From Pseudomonas sp. UBA5706 (lineage in GTDB: Bacteria; Pseudomonadota; Gammaproteobacteria; Pseudomonadales; Pseudomonadaceae): DNA of 64,000 nt. This document shows positions 1 to 8,700 of this stretch, piece by piece (positions within the stretch are counted from its first letter, which is position 1; every line of letters starts with the position of its first letter). The stretch lies in assembly GCF_002419965.1 (NCBI RefSeq), contig NZ_DIHC01000029.1:1-64000 (forward strand), in the 5' to 3' direction. The notes beneath the pieces were generated by a model. That model ran no database searches and had not been told where the DNA came from. It was given only the letters and a program-made list of their open reading frames with translations. The position numbers and the translations under genes are program-made.

Positions 1-2
1 GG

Positions 3-188
3 TTTTGTAGGGGCAAGTCCATGTACTTTGGGGAGCACTTCATCGGGCACAGCTACATTTGGGATGGAGCCTATGGCAAGAAGAGCGGTGACTCAGTGAC
101 AGTCTCCATCAGAGACCAGAGCTACACCCCTCAAAGCGATTTCATCGATGAAATCGAGCACTTTCTCAACACTGGCTCTTGCCGCTAG
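3..188 (+). CDS. 3' end of an unknown protein gene (truncated by window edge)
   Basis: An open frame enters from the left edge and stops at TAG 186-188, giving 61 residues with no start in view; an internal ATG at 21 is possible. The peptide is hydrophilic, ends in a Cys-Arg, and has no motif I recognise. It points towards the convergent HUH-motif gene and lies on the mobile-element side of the window. It overlaps a second small frame at 148-327. Function unknown; it may be a real gene end or a chance frame. Confidence 0.35.
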   Translation, partial: FCRGKSMYFGEHFIGHSYIWDGAYGKKSGDSVTVSIRDQSYTPQSDFIDEIEHFLNTGSCR

Positions 189-327
189 TTTCCAACAGGC
201 AGTTCGCACTGCCTTCAGTTATTCCGGCCCAGCGAGGGTCGCGATCCAACTCAATGACAACGTTGGTGCGCAGTCGCTAAAAATGACCGCGCGCTTTCCA
301 TCTGGCCAATTGGCCGCATTCGTCTAG
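148..327 (+). CDS. small overlapping open frame, 59 aa, unknown
   Basis: ATG 148 to TAG 325 encodes 59 residues starting MKSSTFSTLALAAS, which resembles a short signal or membrane-entry segment, followed by a polar stretch ending FPSGQLAAFV. It overlaps the preceding frame by 41 bases in another register, a layout seen in compact phage-like elements. No clear ribosome binding site. I do not recognise the family; this may be chance. From 328 to 372 I see nothing further. Confidence 0.25.
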   Translation: MKSSTFSTLALAASFQQAVRTAFSYSGPARVAIQLNDNVGAQSLKMTARFPSGQLAAFV

Positions 328-372
328 ACCAGCAACCCAGAAGTAGGTGCAAACCTTGCCATTTGTGCAAAC

Positions 373-1263
373 TCAGGTGGGCAAGTTTTTTGCGAGCCCC
401 ATACCAAACCATTTGTCGATCTTGGCATAGAACGCTCTCGCGTTGCGGGTCTGTGCCCGAGTGGCATAAGACGCCGAATCCGTCCGGCCAGAGTTCCTAG
501 ACAGTATCTCGGACGTCACGTCCGACTCTTTAATGCAGTAGGTGGCCCAAAAGCCTGGACTCTGCGGCCTCTCAAGCAACACAGCTACATTTTTCCATCG
601 AGCCCTATACCCGGTAGCAAGCGCCCGGGTGAGCGCATCTATGACGGCAGATAACTGGTCATCCGGCACACACAGCACACCGTGAATGTGCAGTGGATGG
701 TTCTCACGACAGGCACCGTGCACAAACTCAAGGTTGAATGCCAATTCGGTATTAACATCCAACGCCTTGAGCGTTCTCATGATCACGCCGGCTAGGTAGT
801 CAGCAGGACCTCTTGGAGCACTCAGGGCCGCCTCCGCGACCTTGTGCCCTAAGCGAATACTGATTACTTGAGCGTGAGGCTGTGAGAGAAGATGACGCAG
901 CCGGAAGAACTGCTTGATGTCTTTACTGAGGCTCTTCGACCAATCCGGGAGCTTGCCGGTAGAGAGGTAGCTCCTTGCAAGGCTTCGAACATAGGAATCG
1001 ATCTTCTGGATACGCTCTATGTCTGTCTGATCTATCTGAGGGTCCAATTGACTAATAGCTGCTACCCGTTTTTCCATACCGGCAGCAAAGCCAGCTAGAA
1101 GCTGTGCCTGACCTGAGGTTACAAGCGCTCTAGCAGTCACTCGCCGACGGATTGTTTTTGCATTTACTCCAGCGCAGGGCGGTGTTGGAGTGGCGAAAAA
1201 GCGTGTGTGATCATTCATGGCTTGCTGCTGCCAGGTCTCGGGTCCGATTTTCAAAATGACCAT
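373..1263 (-). CDS. HUH-endonuclease-like replication/mobilisation protein of a mobile element
   Basis: The 296-residue protein has a candidate HUH metal-binding motif, H192-I-H194-G within HPLHIHGVLCVPDD, followed about 48 residues later by Y242-C-I-K245-E, which matches the YxxK catalytic-tyrosine motif of single-tyrosine HUH enzymes. The strand before the HUH motif (AFNLEFVHG, 175-183) fits the usual fold order. Such enzymes nick DNA and form a 5'-phosphotyrosine bond in rolling-circle replication or transfer. YagK/YfjJ (inovirus Gp2-like) proteins in AlpA-containing P4-like islands are a plausible family, but I cannot confirm it. The start is uncertain: ATG 1263 has no clear Shine-Dalgarno and Met16 (1218) is an alternative. 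It is the last leftward gene of the module. Confidence 0.55.
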   Translation of the reverse strand: MVILKIGPETWQQQAMNDHTRFFATPTPPCAGVNAKTIRRRVTARALVTSGQAQLLAGFAAGMEKRVAAISQLDPQIDQTDIERIQKIDSYVRSLARSYLSTGKLPDWSKSLSKDIKQFFRLRHLLSQPHAQVISIRLGHKVAEAALSAPRGPADYLAGVIMRTLKALDVNTELAFNLEFVHGACRENHPLHIHGVLCVPDDQLSAVIDALTRALATGYRARWKNVAVLLERPQSPGFWATYCIKESDVTSEILSRNSGRTDSASYATRAQTRNARAFYAKIDKWFGMGLAKNLPT

Positions 1264-1327
1264 ACCGGCAGAACAGCCATGGTGGTCGATGCTTACACTG
1301 CGTTCTAAGGGTTTGACACTTGACCGG

Positions 1328-1981
1328 TCAGGTTCCGGTCATAAGAGAGTCATCGCCCTCGATCACGATGTCGTCATCTGCGCGATTCAACTGTGCCAGT
1401 CGTCTGGATGCCATCCATCGCAAGTTTTCATGCTCATCGTTGAGGCTCTGAAGATCTCCGTTTCGCTCAGCTTCTTCGATGCGTTGCTGCATCCGCATCT
1501 CTGCAACATCATCTTCCGTCATGATCCGAATCCGAAGCTCCGGTAGCTCCTCGATTTCCATCGCCTGACCGAGCTTGTCGACAGGCAACGCGCGACGAGT
1601 AACGTCTTGAGTAAGTTTCAGCGCCGTCGAGGCAGCAGCGAGGCCACGGAAGGCTATGGGGTTCGTCGGATCTAGATGCTCTACCGAACTGGCGATCTTT
1701 TGTCGGATCTGCCGGACTAGCGCCAGCTCGTCGGCTACCAATGATGCCGCTGTTTGCTGAACTGCCTCCAAAGAGAACGCAGCAGTCAACAGTTCCTCTC
1801 TGGCCTTATCAATCAAAGCCTGAGTACCGGCGCCGGCAATCACATGATGCTTCTTCAAGAGACGCTGCACAGTGCTAACACTTATAGTGAGCCGGTCAGC
1901 GATTGCCGATACGGTCCAACCGGCTTCTCTGAGCACGATTGCTTGTGTCTCTTGATCTGGAGTCTTCTGCTTACCTGACAT
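1328..1981 (-). CDS. helix-turn-helix protein of the mobile element
   Basis: With start ATG 1981 the protein has 217 residues. That start has a good ribosome site (GGAGGG about 8 bases upstream) and lies only 2 bases after the stop of the upstream serine recombinase gene, suggesting translational coupling. A longer frame reaches 2029 but overlaps that gene. Near the N-terminus, AGWTVSAIADRL followed by SVSTVQRLLKKH is a helix-turn-helix like those of resolvases and Hin. The rest is helical and charged with an acidic C-terminus. It resembles phage or island DNA-binding proteins such as small terminase-like or regulatory subunits. Its role, perhaps control or accessory to the recombinase, is inference. 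Confidence 0.6.
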   Translation of the reverse strand: MSGKQKTPDQETQAIVLREAGWTVSAIADRLTISVSTVQRLLKKHHVIAGAGTQALIDKAREELLTAAFSLEAVQQTAASLVADELALVRQIRQKIASSVEHLDPTNPIAFRGLAAASTALKLTQDVTRRALPVDKLGQAMEIEELPELRIRIMTEDDVAEMRMQQRIEEAERNGDLQSLNDEHENLRWMASRRLAQLNRADDDIVIEGDDSLMTGT

Positions 1982-1983
1982 GA

Positions 1984-2571
1984 TTACGCTCCCTCCACCC
2001 TCACAGTCGCGGAAGATCTGCCGGCGCACGCCCGCTTCACTGCCGCAATCGATATCGAAAATTGTGTAGCCGTTTCTTGAATCGTCGCCTTGTTTGCTTC
2101 GCGCCAGATGCGGACAGCCTCGTCATCGATACGCTTCGGAGCGCCCAGCTTCTGCCCAGAGGCCTTCGCTCGTGTAATACCTGCCAACTGACGGGCTTTT
2201 ATGTTTGATCGCTCAAGCTCAGCTACTGCGCCCAACATCGTAAGCATCGCTTTTCCGATGGGCGTCGACAGATCAAAGCCTTCTCGAAGTGAAACGACTG
2301 CCACACGTTTCCCTTCTAGCGCTTGAACCGTAGTGAGCAAGTCCAAGGTATCGCGTCCCAGGCGATCAATGGCAGCGACAACCAGGGTGTCGCCCTCTCG
2401 CGCATATTTGAACAACTCTGCGAAACCTGGACGATCAAGAGCTTTCGTTGCGCCGCTGACAGCTTGATCCTCGAACCATTTACCGACGTTGTGCCGCTCA
2501 GTGATTGCGTGACGCTGAGCGTTCGTGCTCTGGTCGTCGGTACTGACTCGAACATAGGCTAGGACTGTCAT
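1984..2571 (-). CDS. serine recombinase, resolvase/invertase family
   Basis: This 195-residue protein has the complete small serine recombinase layout. YVRVSTDDQ holds the nucleophile Ser10 and Arg8; DRLGR (69-73) carries two further catalytic arginines; GAVAELERSNIKAR begins the long E-helix; and a C-terminal helix-turn-helix (ATIQETATQFSISIAAVKRA) binds DNA. Such enzymes resolve cointegrates or invert segments through a 5'-phosphoserine link. Start ATG 2571 follows GGTGAG. The upstream 60 bases contain repeats of TGGCTCAGAATA, the expected place for a res-type crossover site or autoregulatory operator. It heads a unit with the following helix-turn-helix gene. Confidence 0.9.
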   Translation of the reverse strand: MTVLAYVRVSTDDQSTNAQRHAITERHNVGKWFEDQAVSGATKALDRPGFAELFKYAREGDTLVVAAIDRLGRDTLDLLTTVQALEGKRVAVVSLREGFDLSTPIGKAMLTMLGAVAELERSNIKARQLAGITRAKASGQKLGAPKRIDDEAVRIWREANKATIQETATQFSISIAAVKRACAGRSSATVRVEGA

Positions 2572-2588
2572 GAGAACTCACCGCTATC

Positions 2589-2651
2589 TGGCTCAAAAAT
2601 ATGGCTCAGAATATACGGGATGGCTCAGAATAAAACAACAATTCTGAGCCA
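2589..2651. promoter_or_regulatory. repeat cluster TGGCTCAGAATA: candidate res site or operator
   Basis: Three direct copies of TGGCTCARAAWA start at 2589, 2602 and 2621. An inverted copy, ATTCTGAGCCA, lies at 2641-2651, so the last direct copy and the inverted copy form a palindrome with a short A-rich spacer. The cluster ends 18 bases before the start of the serine recombinase gene, overlapping its expected promoter. Resolvases normally bind inverted 12-bp half-sites here, so this is a good candidate for resolution site plus autoregulation. Binding is inferred. Confidence 0.5.
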
Positions 2652-2672
2652 CCTCATCACCCAATGTCTTCA

Positions 2673-2715
2673 AGAGTGCGCCAGTCGGGTCTTGCTGGCT
2701 AAAAAGGCACACTCT
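2673..2715. repeat. inverted repeat in the recombinase-recombinase intergenic region
   Basis: AGAGTGCGCC at 2673-2682 pairs with GGCACACTCT at 2706-2715 with one mismatch. A second short GC hairpin (GGGGC/GCCCC) lies near 2741-2756, just downstream of the truncated recombinase homologue; it lacks a T-run. They may be terminator-like structures or further recombinase contact sites. Confidence 0.35.
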
Positions 2716-2781
2716 CTGAGCTAGCAACAATTGCGTGGACGGGGCGCGAGCCCCATCCACAACCATGCAGTGAGCGTGAAG

Positions 2782-3189
2782 TCACCACTGCAAGCTCTGG
2801 AGCCTCATCTGCATCTTCACCACAGATCTGAGCAAAGCCATATACGCCTTTCCATCGGGGCTATCGAGGGTTATGCGTGCTCGCGCTAAGACGACTGACA
2901 CACCTTTTCTGCTAAGTGATTGCAAAGCCTGCAGAAGCTCTTTTGGATTGGTGCCTAGGATGTCCGTTGCGGCAACGACGAATGTGTCCCCACTACGAAG
3001 CGCCCTCCGCGCCTCTAGAAATTTCGGTCTTTTAAGGAGGCTGACCGACCGGTTCGACGCTTCTTCTACGAACACATCATCTAGCTTGCCAATGTCGCAA
3101 GCCTGGGTAACAGCCCTAGCAATGTCGCAAGCTTGGCTAACAGTCTTGTCCGTGTTACCGCTGAGAACGATATAACCGAGAGTCGCCAT
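2782..3189 (-). CDS. truncated, catalytically degenerate serine recombinase homologue
   Basis: The 135 residues align with the catalytic domain of small serine recombinases: GYIVLSGNTD matches the nucleophile motif with Ser10 kept, and RPKFLEARRALRSGDTFVVAATDILGT matches the segment ending DRLGR in the neighbouring active enzyme. Three catalytic arginines are lost: Arg8 is Val, and DRLGR has become DILGT, replacing both arginines. It stops where the E-helix begins, so the DNA-binding domain is absent. It has a strong ribosome site (AGGAGG) and its start overlaps the alpA-like stop as TGATG, so it appears to be expressed. A dominant-negative or regulatory partner of the active recombinase is inference; plain decay is the alternative. 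Confidence 0.65.
   Translation of the reverse strand: MATLGYIVLSGNTDKTVSQACDIARAVTQACDIGKLDDVFVEEASNRSVSLLKRPKFLEARRALRSGDTFVVAATDILGTNPKELLQALQSLSRKGVSVVLARARITLDSPDGKAYMALLRSVVKMQMRLQSLQW
3091..3150. repeat. tandem 30-bp duplication inside the degenerate recombinase gene
   Basis: Two adjacent 30-bp units, 3091-3120 and 3121-3150, both begin AATGTCGCAAGC and share a TAACAG core. In the protein they produce the doubled ACDI...VTQ / ACDIGK segment. The duplication is in frame, so the reading frame survives. Confidence 0.75.
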
Positions 3190-3431
3190 CAGAGTGCTCC
3201 TCCTGCCAAGTTGCGACTGGAAGGATTACCGGAAACGCGATGCTCTATCCATGCGTCGATTGCATATGAATCCCACCCGACGGCTCGGGCCCCAATCGGA
3301 ACCGCCTTAGGAAAAAGTCCTCGCTTCATTAGGCTGTAGATATGTGCGCGTTTGAACCCAGTTCGAGTTTCAACTTCAGGGCGGCGGAGGATCCGGCGCT
3401 GGACCTGGCTTTCGAAGGTGTTTCTTTCCAT
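3189..3431 (-). CDS. AlpA-family regulator
   Basis: This 80-residue protein has the AlpA/MerR-like winged-helix pattern: RRPEVETRTGFKRAHIYSLMKRGLFPKAVPIG, then VGWDSYAIDAWIEHRV. AlpA of the E. coli CP4-57 cryptic prophage controls integrase/excisionase expression in P4-like islands. The ATG at 3431 has GGAG seven bases upstream. Its stop overlaps the start of the degenerate recombinase gene, so the two are co-translated. Roughly 124 bases separate it from the upstream gene, enough for a promoter. Confidence 0.85.
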   Translation of the reverse strand: MERNTFESQVQRRILRRPEVETRTGFKRAHIYSLMKRGLFPKAVPIGARAVGWDSYAIDAWIEHRVSGNPSSRNLAGGAL

Positions 3432-3555
3432 TACTTTGCTCCAATGACCGCTGTGGCCTCGGGTGGTTGACGAAAAGCAAGGTAATGAATTAACTCAGGC
3501 TTTTGTCCCAATAGATTGAGCAAAAACCTATTAAGAGATAATGGGGTGGCTGCAC

Positions 3556-4185
3556 CTATTTTTTTTGTGCCATCTCCAGAAACTTTGCGATAGTGTCATC
3601 GTGCTCGGGGAGAACTAAGCCGTAGCTAGCGGCAGATGCTCGGATTGCAGCGATGTCCCCATACGGGTGCGAGATGTCAACACCTGCCATTTTCGCGAGG
3701 ACTGCGATAACCATAGCGACGCTTTTTTTCTCTCGCGGATCGAGCTTCAACTTCTTGCCGGTGCTGGCTGCAAATCTCTCTGCAAGCCCCAGGATGTCGG
3801 GTGTGCTGAACCGCACCATGAGACGTTCACACGCTACCAGCCCATCCCATACGCATACTCGCTCCTGAAAGTCATCCTCGTGATCCGAGAAGACCGGGCC
3901 GACCAACCTTAGAAGGACCGCCCCCGCACTGCTTACCCCCCTCAACGCCTCAGCATTAAGAATCCTCTGATAACCGGCCCCATATACCGATTTCGGGACC
4001 TCATCGCTTGATCCCACCTGTTCGTCTCCTTTGAGTCCGCCGCCATCAATATAGACGGAGCAGAGATTCTCCTCACAATAGCTAATCAGGTCCTCTTCGG
4101 AGATAGGTTGGTTCGTCATACTCCTCAGGTTTTCGAGCGCCTGACTGGTGGTAAGCCACTGAAGCAACAAATGGTCATGCCTCAT
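3556..4185 (-). CDS. unknown 209-aa island protein downstream of the integrase
   Basis: The gene starts 2 bases after the integrase stop and has a good ribosome site (GGAG, 8 bases from ATG 4185) inside the integrase gene, so it is translationally linked to the integrase. The protein is soluble, acidic in its first half, and has a basic patch (TGKKLKLDPREKKS) followed by a helical C-terminus. I see no catalytic motif, signal peptide or membrane segment. Its linkage to the integrase suggests a role in the element, such as recombination directionality or immunity, but nothing in the sequence proves this. Confidence 0.6.
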   Translation of the reverse strand: MRHDHLLLQWLTTSQALENLRSMTNQPISEEDLISYCEENLCSVYIDGGGLKGDEQVGSSDEVPKSVYGAGYQRILNAEALRGVSSAGAVLLRLVGPVFSDHEDDFQERVCVWDGLVACERLMVRFSTPDILGLAERFAASTGKKLKLDPREKKSVAMVIAVLAKMAGVDISHPYGDIAAIRASAASYGLVLPEHDDTIAKFLEMAQKK

Positions 4186-4187
4186 AA

Positions 4188-5471
4188 TTAATCTCCACTG
4201 CGCCGCGCTTGTCTATCAAACGCACCTAACATGAGGTTATCAGAGGGACTGCCGACCGCGAAGCTAGCCCAGTCGGACATCAGGCTTCGACGCTTCTCAA
4301 GAAAATCCGTGCGCGAATAAGCTCCTTCAGTCTGGTCACGTTCATCATGCGCCAGCGCCATCTCGCAGATTTCCCGAGGGTAGCTAGTACGCTCGGCAGC
4401 CCAATCACGGAAAGTCGAGCGAAATCCATGGCGAGTAATGTCGCCATGATTCAAGCCATGTAAAAGGTTACGAACAGCGTTCGCATGCATCACTCCACTT
4501 TTACCTCGCCCCGGGAAGAGGTAAGGACTGGCCGCGACGCGTGGAATCTTGCCCAACAGCTCGACCACCGGCTCTGCAAGCGGGACCACAAACTCCTTCC
4601 GCATCTTCATACGCGTAGCTGAAAGTGACCAAGTGCGCGCCTCAAGATCAAACTCCTCCCAGCGAGCGAACCCCACCATACGGGCGCGAGCACCAGTTAG
4701 GATCAACAGCTGGGCAGCGAATGAAGGGAAAGTTTCAAGCAATTGAAGTTCAGCAATCAGAGCTGGCAGCACCTGCCATCTCATGGCTGCAAAATGCGTG
4801 CGCTTTCTTCCATGCTTCTTGGAATCTCTTGATAGCAGATTGTCCAAATGCCCGCGCCAACGAGCCGGGTTCTCGCCTTCACGCAATCCAAGAGCCTTCG
4901 CTGCATCTAAAACTTGTTCAATCTGCCCTCTGACCTCATCGCCGGTGCGCGGCTTGGACTGCCAGATTGGTTTGAGCACGTCCACCACGTGCTCAGTTTC
5001 AATCTCAGCTGCGGGCAAGCTGCCGATGCTGGGGAACGCGAAACGCTCCATCTTGGAAAGCCATCCCTTACGCCACTTCTCCGACCACCCCTCGCCGTGA
5101 GCAGTGATGTAATCACCGACAAGTATTTCGAAGGTGGATGTCTTGGCTGCGCTGGCGCGCTGGGCTTTACGCTCCGCCTCTCGTACCAGATCTCGTTCGC
5201 GCAAAGGGTCCATTCCATTTGCAATCAGCTTTCGAGCGTCAGCGGCCTTAATGCGAGCGCTTTGCAAGCTGACATCAGGAAATGAGCCCAGGCCCATATC
5301 CCGGAGCTTGCCAGCTAAGCGATATCGAAAGATCCAGCCACCGCCACCAGACGGAGTGATTCGAAAATAAAGGCCCTGACCATCATTGGTCATTCCCGGC
5401 TTGCGTTCTTTGACCAGTTTGTTAACACCTGCAACGGTCAGCTTCGTCACATCATTCCCCACACAGCCCAT
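4188..5471 (-). CDS. P4-type tyrosine recombinase (island integrase)
   Basis: The 427-residue protein has an N-terminal DUF4102 arm-binding domain (TNDGQGLYFRITPSGGGGW; GLGSFPDVSLQSAR) and a C-terminal catalytic domain. Visible catalytic elements are the first Arg in LTGARARM near 260, HGFR near 347, the ALAHD histidine near 373 and the AYSR tyrosine near 384. It should integrate and excise the element by site-specific recombination. Its start lies 265 bases from the hsdR end with no tRNA gene between, so the attachment site is not the usual tRNA 3' end, or the element lies to the left with an unusual att. An alternative GTG start at 5450, preceded by GGGGAA, would match other family members beginning VTKLT. 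Confidence 0.92.
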   Translation of the reverse strand: MGCVGNDVTKLTVAGVNKLVKERKPGMTNDGQGLYFRITPSGGGGWIFRYRLAGKLRDMGLGSFPDVSLQSARIKAADARKLIANGMDPLRERDLVREAERKAQRASAAKTSTFEILVGDYITAHGEGWSEKWRKGWLSKMERFAFPSIGSLPAAEIETEHVVDVLKPIWQSKPRTGDEVRGQIEQVLDAAKALGLREGENPARWRGHLDNLLSRDSKKHGRKRTHFAAMRWQVLPALIAELQLLETFPSFAAQLLILTGARARMVGFARWEEFDLEARTWSLSATRMKMRKEFVVPLAEPVVELLGKIPRVAASPYLFPGRGKSGVMHANAVRNLLHGLNHGDITRHGFRSTFRDWAAERTSYPREICEMALAHDERDQTEGAYSRTDFLEKRRSLMSDWASFAVGSPSDNLMLGAFDRQARRSGD

Positions 5472-5610
5472 ACATTAGCCCATACCAAAAGCAGTAGCTT
5501 CTGATGGGCGCTCTTGGCAAACAGTGGACGAATATTAGGCGTAAAGCCTTATTTTATCCAGGCATACACGCACAAAGGCATAACTCAGCAGAACTTCAAG
5601 GAAATAAAAT

Positions 5611-5635
5611 AAGCCGGCCACAAGCCGGCTTTTTA
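5611..5635 (-). terminator. bidirectional intrinsic terminator after hsdR
   Basis: AAGCCGGC (5611-5618) and GCCGGCTT (5624-5631) form an 8-bp stem with a 5-base loop. T-rich tracts follow on both strands, so it can end the leftward hsd operon. The rest of 5472-5736 holds the integrase promoter region; I see no tRNA or other gene there. Confidence 0.8.
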
Positions 5636-5736
5636 ATTGCCTGTGATTTGCCCACTGCGTTGAGTTGCGCGATCGGGAAACTCTCTGACGCAAAGATCCG
5701 ATCATCCTAATCGTGATGCTTAGATCCATTCGCAGC

Positions 5737-8700
5737 TCAAGCCACCAACGCCCCCGCTTCAATCTTGCCCAACGCGCAAAGCAACGCGTCGATCTGCTCG
5801 GAATCAAACAACCCGTCCGGCCCACTCGGGGTGATATCCGTAAATGGCGACTCATAAAGACGCGCGGCGCTCATGACCCCATGCTCGGTCAAATGCTGGA
5901 TGACCAGGTTGCTGAACTCGATCTGGTTTGCGTTGAATGATTTCCCAACAAGAAATCCTGAGAGCGCGTCCGCAGCCGCGCCCAGGTCCATGCCCACCAA
6001 AGAGCGGATGAACAGCCCCAGCCCCTTGGCCTGCTCCTTTGCCCTGCTGATCTCACCCGCGCCGCCGCCGCTTTCGATCAGCATCTGTTCCAGCGCCTCA
6101 AGGTCCAAAGGTGTCAGCGGTTGATTGCGACGTAGCTTCTGGAGCGACAGGTGATCCAGATGCGCCCGCAAAAACGTACGCGCTTTCTCTCGGAATCGCT
6201 CGAAACTTGCCGGGTTGACCATTGAGGGCATCGCCACTTCATCAATGCTGCCCAAGGCATCTTCAAAATCCGTATACACCGCCACGCCCCGGCCCTTCTC
6301 CAGCAGCTTGATCAAGCCACGCAGCTTGCGGCGTGCCTGCTCCAGCATTGAGACCGTAACGTCTTCCCACCACGCTTGCCCGGCGACCGCCTCGATCAGC
6401 AGTGCATGTTTCGCAATATCCGGAATGTTCTTCTGCCCTAAAAGCGATTCGGCCAAATCCCTAACCTTTTCACTCAAGCGCGCAAAACCCGGTTCCCCGT
6501 TGAGAATGCACAACTGCAATCGCAGCAACAGAAGGTCGAAGCGCTTGGCCTCTTCGTCTTCCTCGGTGACCCTGGAAGGCAAACCGGAAACGTGCTCCGC
6601 TATTTCTTGCAACTGCGTGTCACTCAGCGTCTTCCACGCGCCAGCAGCGGCATATGGCTCGACCCAGCGCCGTTTCGGGCGGACGACAAAATTATCAAGC
6701 GTCGTCGACGAGACGCGCTCATGCAGGCTTTGCGCGATGTCATCGCGTAGCTGGTCATCGCTGAACGCGCCTTCATAAGGCATGGGTATTTCTGCGACCT
6801 GAACACTGGCGCGTCTGCGATCCAGCGCCGCCAACATCTCCAGACGCGACTTGAACAGGCGCTGCCCTAGCGGTTCGCTCAGCGTGCCCTCGGTGGGCTC
6901 AGGGTTGTGGTTGAAAAACTCCAGGTTCTGACAGAAATCGAAGATGAAGAAGTCTTCTTTGTCCTGGCCCGGCGCGAAGAGGTTTTCGCACAAGCGAGTG
7001 CCGCGCCCGACCATCTGCCAGAACTTGGCCTTGGAACGCACGATCTTGAAGAACACCAGGTTGACCACTTCCGGCACGTCGATCCCGGTGTCGAGCATGT
7101 CGACAGAAACCGCAATGTGCGGTGCTTTGTCTCTGATGGAGAAATCATCAATGAGCGTTTGCGCGTATTTCGTCTCGTACGTAATGACCCGCGCAAAGGC
7201 ACCCGCCTTATCCGGGTAGTTCTCATCGAAACGCTTGGCAATAAACAGCGCGTGAGCATTGTTCTTGGCAAAAATAATGGTTTTGCCCAGTCGGTCGCCA
7301 CCCGCGACTGTGTGGCCGCGTTCCATCAACGCTTGCAGCATCTTGTCGACGGTGTCGGTATTGAACAACCAACGGTTGACCGCATCGGCGTTCACCTCGT
7401 CCGGCACCTCCTGCCCTTCACCCCACTCCAGCTCGTCCCACTGATCCTTCTCGTCTTCGGAAAGATCATCGTAGCGAATGCCCGCTCGCTGGAACTTAAA
7501 CGGCACAGAAACCCCTCGGGGCCTAACCAGATAGCCCTCGGCGATGGCGTCTTCGAGGGTGTAGGCGTCGGTCGGCACGCCGCTTTCCAGGTTAAAGAGG
7601 CTGTAGGTGTTGCGGTCGATCTCGTCTTTTGGGGTAGCCGTCAGCCCGACCAATAGCGCGTCAAAGTAGGAAAAAATCGCCCGGTACTTCTGATACACCG
7701 AGCGGTGAGCTTCATCGATGATGATCAGGTCGAAATGGCCAGGGCCAAACCGGCGCTGTCCGTCCTGCTTTTCATCGATCAGCCCCATCATCGTCGGATA
7801 GGTCGATACGTAAATGCGGCCTTCAGTGTGCTTTTCAGTGACCAGATTTACCGGCGCCGCGCTGGGCAAAAAGCGCTTGAACGCGTTGGCTGCTTGATTG
7901 ACCAGCGCCACCCGATCAGCGAGAAACAGAATGCGTTTGGCCCAATTGCAGCGCATCAGCAAATCGCTCAGTGCGATGACGGTTCGGGTCTTGCCTGCAC
8001 CGGTCGCCATCACCACCAAGGCCTTGCGCTGACGATCGCGCTCGAAGGTTTCACTGATTCGCCGGATCGCCCGATGCTGGTAATGCCGCTCGACGATCAC
8101 TTCATTGATGGTTGCCATGCCCAGCGCCTTGCGGCGGGTGCGGCGTTGAATCAGCAGTTCAAGCTCGGCCTTCTTGTGAAAGCCCTGAATCATTCGCGGC
8201 GGGTACATCACGTCATCCCACAGCCAGTGCTCGTAGCCATTGGTGAAATAGATCAGCGGGCGCTGGCCGTACATCTGCTCCAGGCAATCGGCATACAGCT
8301 TGGCTTGCTGCTGCCCTTGATGAGCATCGCGTTGCGTACGCTTGGCTTCGATCAAGGCCATGGGTTTGCCGTCGTCGCCCCAGAGTACGTAATCAACGTA
8401 ACCCTTGCCCTGACCGCTCGGCATACCCGCGACTTCATACTCGCGATCACGGCCTGCATCCAGCGACCAACCGGCTTCGTGCAGTAACTGATCAATGAAC
8501 AGATCCCGGGTCTGGGCTTCGTCGTAATCGTGGGTATCGGGCTGAGCCGCGTTGGCCACCTTGGCCTTCTCAACCTCGACACGCAACGCGGCAAGCTCGC
8601 GATCCAGGTCTGCGTTTTTCTTTTGCGCCTGCACCAGCGCGGCATCGCGCAACGCCAGCTCTTTTTCCAGCGCCTGCAGTTGAGCCTGACTCTGGGTGGC

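Noticed and set aside
2589..2651. CRISPR-like repeats
   Set aside because: Units are only 12 bases with 1-7-base gaps and one is inverted; no spacers or cas genes.
5472..5736. tRNA gene as integrase attachment site
   Set aside because: No cloverleaf, TTC-loop or CCA end on either strand; only a terminator hairpin is present.
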